Source of the DNA: Molossus alvarezi | Lineage: Eukaryota > Chordata > Mammalia > Chiroptera > Molossidae | Assembly (NCBI GenBank): GCA_037176705.1 | Contig: CM073885.1 | Span: forward strand, 218,190,290 to 218,254,289 | DNA length: 64,000 nucleotides | Direction: 5' to 3' | Part shown: in pieces, positions 60,661 through 64,000 of the stretch | How positions within the stretch are numbered: the stretch's first letter is position 1 | Layout: every line of letters begins with the position of its first letter | The notes under the pieces: model-generated | What the model was told of the DNA's origin: nothing | Seen by the model: only the letters and a program-made list of their open reading frames with translations | The model's database searches: none | Program-made: the position numbers and the translations under genes

Positions 60661-61590
60661 TCAACCAATTCAAAAGGGCACCCTTTAAGTGGAAACTGTT
60701 AGAAATAATAACAACAATAGTTGTTATTGTTGTTTGTTTTTATTCTCACTTGCATTAATAGTGCTGCTTACCAAGGAGCTCCTTGCCAGTTCGTAATCTC
60801 CCAGGCAATGCTGTTTTATATTTATTTTCAACTCAGATAGAACTAGAATATCATAAATACGTGTGTGAATTGGTTAAAAATAACTCCTTAAATGTTTAAA
60901 ATTCTTACAAATATAAATCCAGAAGCTATTACATCTTACAGTTCAAGGTAAAAAAGGATGGCCAATGTAAACTGTGCCAGTACACCATCAACATAAACCA
61001 TCAGGGCACTAAATATTACCAGGCAGCCTCCACACTGTACATATATCTTGATACAAGCAATACTTTTGACACCAATCACTTCTCAAGATAAAATACAGTC
61101 TGTAGGGGAGTAATTTCAACACTACATAAAATGGCACCATCCTACAAAAGAAACATTCATTTTGTACCAAAAAAAAAAAAAAAAAATACCCATGCTCACA
61201 ATGTTGAGTCATATAGCTACCAAATACAAAATAAAAGCAATTCTGCATTTTTCCCCAAATTGCTATATTTAGTTTCATTTTCAGCCTAAATATTAACTTC
61301 TTGCCCACAACAGAAAGTGAATATTAAGAATCAGTCAGTTCTCAAACTTTGAAATAACTATAAATTTTCTCTATGTTCTTTTTTTCCTTGAGATTCACTG
61401 GAAGTTCTTGGCCAAAATAAACTATGATTCTAAACAACAGATCCAATGCTACTTATTAAAAACAAATACATTATTTCAACATACATTATCTCTCTCTCTC
61501 CCATTCTCCTAACAAACCCTGTGTTAATAATAGGCACCTACTACTACTACCTACTACTTGTTGCCAGATCTTTTCATGACTAGTGCATCT
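60661..61590. other. Unique intergenic DNA
   Basis: It holds an A-run at 61171-61186 and a short (CTA)n at 61538-61558. No gene recognised. Confidence 0.35.
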
Positions 61591-61594
61591 ATTA

Positions 61595-62555
61595 TTTTTA
61601 AAATTTTTATTGAATTTATGGGGAGACATTGGTTAATAAAATTATAGGTTTCAGGTGTACAATTCTATAATACATCATCTGTATATTGTATTGTGTGTTC
61701 ACCATTCAAAGGCAAGGCTCTTTCCAGCACCATTTAATCCCCCTTAATCCTTCTACCTCCCCCCACATCCCTTTCTCTCTTGTAATCACCATACTGTTGT
61801 CTGTGTCTATGAGTATTTTTTCTTTTTTTGCTTAATCCTTTCACCATTTTCACCTAGCCCCTCAGCCCTTCTCCCCTCTAACAGCCGTCAGACTGTTTTC
61901 TGTATCTATAAGTCTGTTTCCATTTTGTTTCTTTATTTTGCACATTAGATTCCACATATAAGTGAAATCATATGGAATTTGTCTTTCTCTGACTGGTTTA
62001 TTTCACTTAGCTTAATAATCTCCAGGTCCATACATGCTGTTGCAAAGTACGATTTCCTTATTTTTTACAGCCAAGTAGCAGTCCATCATGTAAAATACCA
62101 CAGCCTTTTTATCCACTCATCTACTGTTGGGCACTTGGGCTGCTTCCAAGTCTTGGCTATTGTAAATAACACTGCAATGAACAAAGGGGCGCATATATTC
62201 TTTCAAATTAGTGTTTCAGATTTCTTCATATATATTCCCAGAAGTGGAAACACTGGGTCATAAAGCAGTTCCATTTTTAATTTTTTGAGGAAACTCCATA
62301 CGGTTTTCCAAAGCGGCTGCACTAATTGCATTCCCGCCAGCAGTGCACTAGGGTTCCCTTTTCTCCAATCCTCACCAGTACTTGTTTGTTGACTTATTGG
62401 TGATAGCCATTCTGACAGGTATGAGGAGATATCTCATTGTGGGTTTAATTTTCGTTTCTCTGATGATTAGTGATGTTGAGCATCTTTTCATGTCTACTGG
62501 CTATCTGTATGTCCTCTTTGGAGAAGTGTCTATTCAGCTCCTTTGCCCATTTTTT
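61595..62555 (-). mobile_element. LINE-1, 3' UTR and ORF2 C-terminal part (older host element)
   Basis: On the minus strand the 3' end is AATTTTATTAACCAATGTCTCC and the ORF2 C-terminal region reads back through GGTGAGGATTGGAGAAAAGGG (near 62355) to GCTCAACATCACTAATCATCAG (near 62464). It breaks off near 62555, where a younger minus-strand L1 begins. Frames are broken. Confidence 0.75.
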
Positions 62556-62578
62556 AATTGTATTGTGTGTGTGTGTGT

Positions 62579-63088
62579 TTAATTTTTTGTTAGAGATGTT
62601 TCTCCTTTTTTCCCCATTGACATTCTCCTCCCCGTCCCCCAAACCCTGTCCCCAGCTTTGTTGTCCATGTCCATGGTTATCAGAAATGGGTGCTGGATTT
62701 TCTTGAATGTTTTTTCAGCATCTATTGATAAGATCATGTGGTTTTTATCTTTCATTTTCTTTATGTGGTGTATCACATTTATTGATTTGTAAATATTGTA
62801 CCAGCCTTGCATCCCTGGGATGAATCCCACTTGGTCATGGTGAATAATTTTTTTGATGTATTGCTGGATCTGATTTGCTAGTATTTTGTTCAGGATTTTG
62901 GCATCTATGTTCATCAGGGATATTGGCCTGTAGTTTTCTTTCTTTGTAGTGTCTTTTTCTGGTTTTGGAATTAGAATCACGCTGGCCTCATAAAACGAAT
63001 TTGGAAGTCTTCCTTCTTCTTGAATTTTTTGAAATAGTTTGAGGAGAACGGGTGTTAGTTCTTTGAATGTTCGGTAAAACTCCCCCAT
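62579..63088 (-). pseudogene. L1 ORF2 reverse-transcriptase fragment fused to 3' UTR-derived codons
   Basis: A 169-codon frame. The first ~137 residues are L1 reverse transcriptase (finger and early palm, with the first catalytic-type Asp in SIDAEKTF) and the last ~32 residues are translated 3' UTR. It lacks the FADD motif, so it cannot be an active polymerase. It is the 3' part of a broken ORF2. Confidence 0.8.
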
Positions 63089-63402
63089 GATGCCGTACGG
63101 ACCTGGGCTTTTGTTTGCTGGGAGAGTCTTGATTACATCTTAAATTTTCTTAGTTGTTATTGGTCTGTTCAAGTTTTCTATCTCTTCCCTGTCCAGGTCT
63201 GGGAGACTATGTGTTTTTAGAAATTTGCCCATTTTGCTTAGATTGTTGAACTTGTTGCCATATAATTGTTCATAGTATTTGTTAACGATCCTTTGTATTT
63301 CTGTGGTGTCAGTTGTTACTTCTCCTCTTTCATTTCTGATTTTATTTATTTGGGTTCTCTCTCTTTGTTTCTTGGTGAGTCTAGCTAAGGGTCCATCAAT
63401 CT

Positions 63403-63450
63403 TTATCTTTTCGAAAAACCAGCTCTTTGTTCATTGATCCTTTGAATTGT

Positions 63451-63483
<33 letters not shown>

Positions 63484-63927
63484 TGTTTTGGTCTCTATGT
63501 CATTTATTTCTGCTCTGATCTTTACTATTTCCTTCCTTCTACTTGCTCTGGGGTTTTCTTTTTGTTTGTTTTCTATTTCTTTAAGCTGTGAGGTTAGATA
63601 GTCTATTAGAAATTTTTCTTGCTTCTTGAGGTAGGCCTGTAGTGCTATGAACTTCCCTCTCAGAACTGCTTTCACTGCATTCCATAGATTTTGTGTTGTT
63701 GTGTGTTTATTTTCATTGGTTTCCAGGAAGTTTTTAATTTCTTCCTTGATCTCCTCAGGAACCAATTTATTGTTTAATAACATGCTATTTCGCCTCCATG
63801 TGTTCAAATGTCTTTGCATGTTCTTGTTGCAGTTGATTTCTAGTTTCATGTCATTGTGATCCGAGAAAATTCTTGATATGATTTCAATCTTCTTGAACTT
63901 GTAGAGACTTAGTCTGTGTCCTAACAT
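63403..63927 (-). pseudogene. L1 ORF2 fragment between endonuclease and reverse transcriptase
   Basis: A 174-codon frame: [18 protein letters not shown] is the end of the endonuclease domain (SDH motif), followed by the linker ([26 protein letters not shown]). A lysine/threonine repeat comes from the (TTTTTG)n microsatellite. The frame ends by a frameshift just before the next ORF2 segment. Confidence 0.8.
63448..63489. repeat. (TTTTTG)n / (TTTTG)n microsatellite in ORF2
   Basis: About seven TTTTG/TTTTTG units. On the minus strand they are translated as Lys-Thr repeats in the ORF2 linker. Confidence 0.9.
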
Positions 63928-64000
63928 GTGGTCTATCTTTGAGAATATCCATGTGCACTTGAGAACAATGTGAATTCTGTAGTTTTGGGGTATAATTCTC

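Larger units (their letters stand above)
62580..64000 (-). mobile_element. Internally deleted LINE-1, runs off the window
   Basis: On the minus strand ORF2 is readable from the window edge: 63403-63927 covers the region after the endonuclease and 62681-63088 the first part of the reverse transcriptase ([19 protein letters not shown], then [21 protein letters not shown]). At about 62681 the sequence jumps straight to the L1 3' UTR (GGGGACAGGGTTTGGGGG ... GGAGAAACATCTCTAACAAA). The rest of the reverse transcriptase with its FADD-type catalytic motif and the C-terminal Cys-rich part are absent. A (TTTTTG)n repeat at 63448-63489 and a nearby frameshift (about 63410) also break the frame. Confidence 0.85.

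Overview
This is mammalian nuclear DNA from a bat. The main evidence is about twenty copies of the tRNA-derived Ves-type SINE, which is characteristic of bats, especially Yangochiroptera. They share the head GCCCTGGCCGGTTTGGCTCAG, a CACATCGATGTTTCTCTCTC core and an A-rich end. No end of a HeliBat-type Helitron was recognised by eye; because vespertilionids are rich in these, the source may lie outside that family, but this is weak negative evidence. The window is a gene desert built mostly from transposable elements. The only full-length cellular coding sequence is an intronless ribosomal-protein uL16 gene. No bacterial-style operon, CRISPR array, tRNA or rRNA gene is present.

Layout. 0.2-1.4 kb: 3' end of an old L1, then a Ves SINE. 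1.7-10.9 kb: mostly unique, with three SINEs, L2 and MIR fossils and small tandem repeats. 10.9-26.2 kb: a dense stack of old L1 fragments on the + strand. These are broken up by Ves SINEs, by a Tigger/pogo-like DNA element that itself holds a SINE, by two SINEs placed head to tail at one target site, and by an unexplained GC-rich 1.5-kb block. 26.2-28.3 kb: L2/MIR fossils and unique DNA. 28.29-30.44 kb: a complete, apparently young half-L1 with an L1 5' UTR, an intact ORF1 and an L1 3' UTR but no ORF2, between perfect target-site duplications. 30.5-39.5 kb: unique DNA with L2, MIR and hAT fossils.

39.57-43.73 kb: a 5'-truncated L1 and, beyond its own poly(A) site, about 2 kb of extra DNA holding an intact RPL10L-like gene in antisense. 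The whole 4.1-kb block lies between perfect 23-bp direct repeats. This is the signature of L1 3' transduction, so the ribosomal-protein gene seems to have been carried here with its 5' flank as a passenger.

43.7-61.6 kb: unique DNA with L2, MIR, hAT-Charlie and old L1 fossils and three SINEs. 61.6-64.0 kb: two nested minus-strand L1s; the younger has its reverse-transcriptase domain joined directly to its 3' UTR.

The elements are linked by mobilisation: L1 machinery explains the SINEs, the half-L1 and the RPL10L-bearing transduction. The two most noteworthy items are the ORF1-only element and the transduced ribosomal-protein retrogene. All repeat-family names rest on visual recognition, not a database search.
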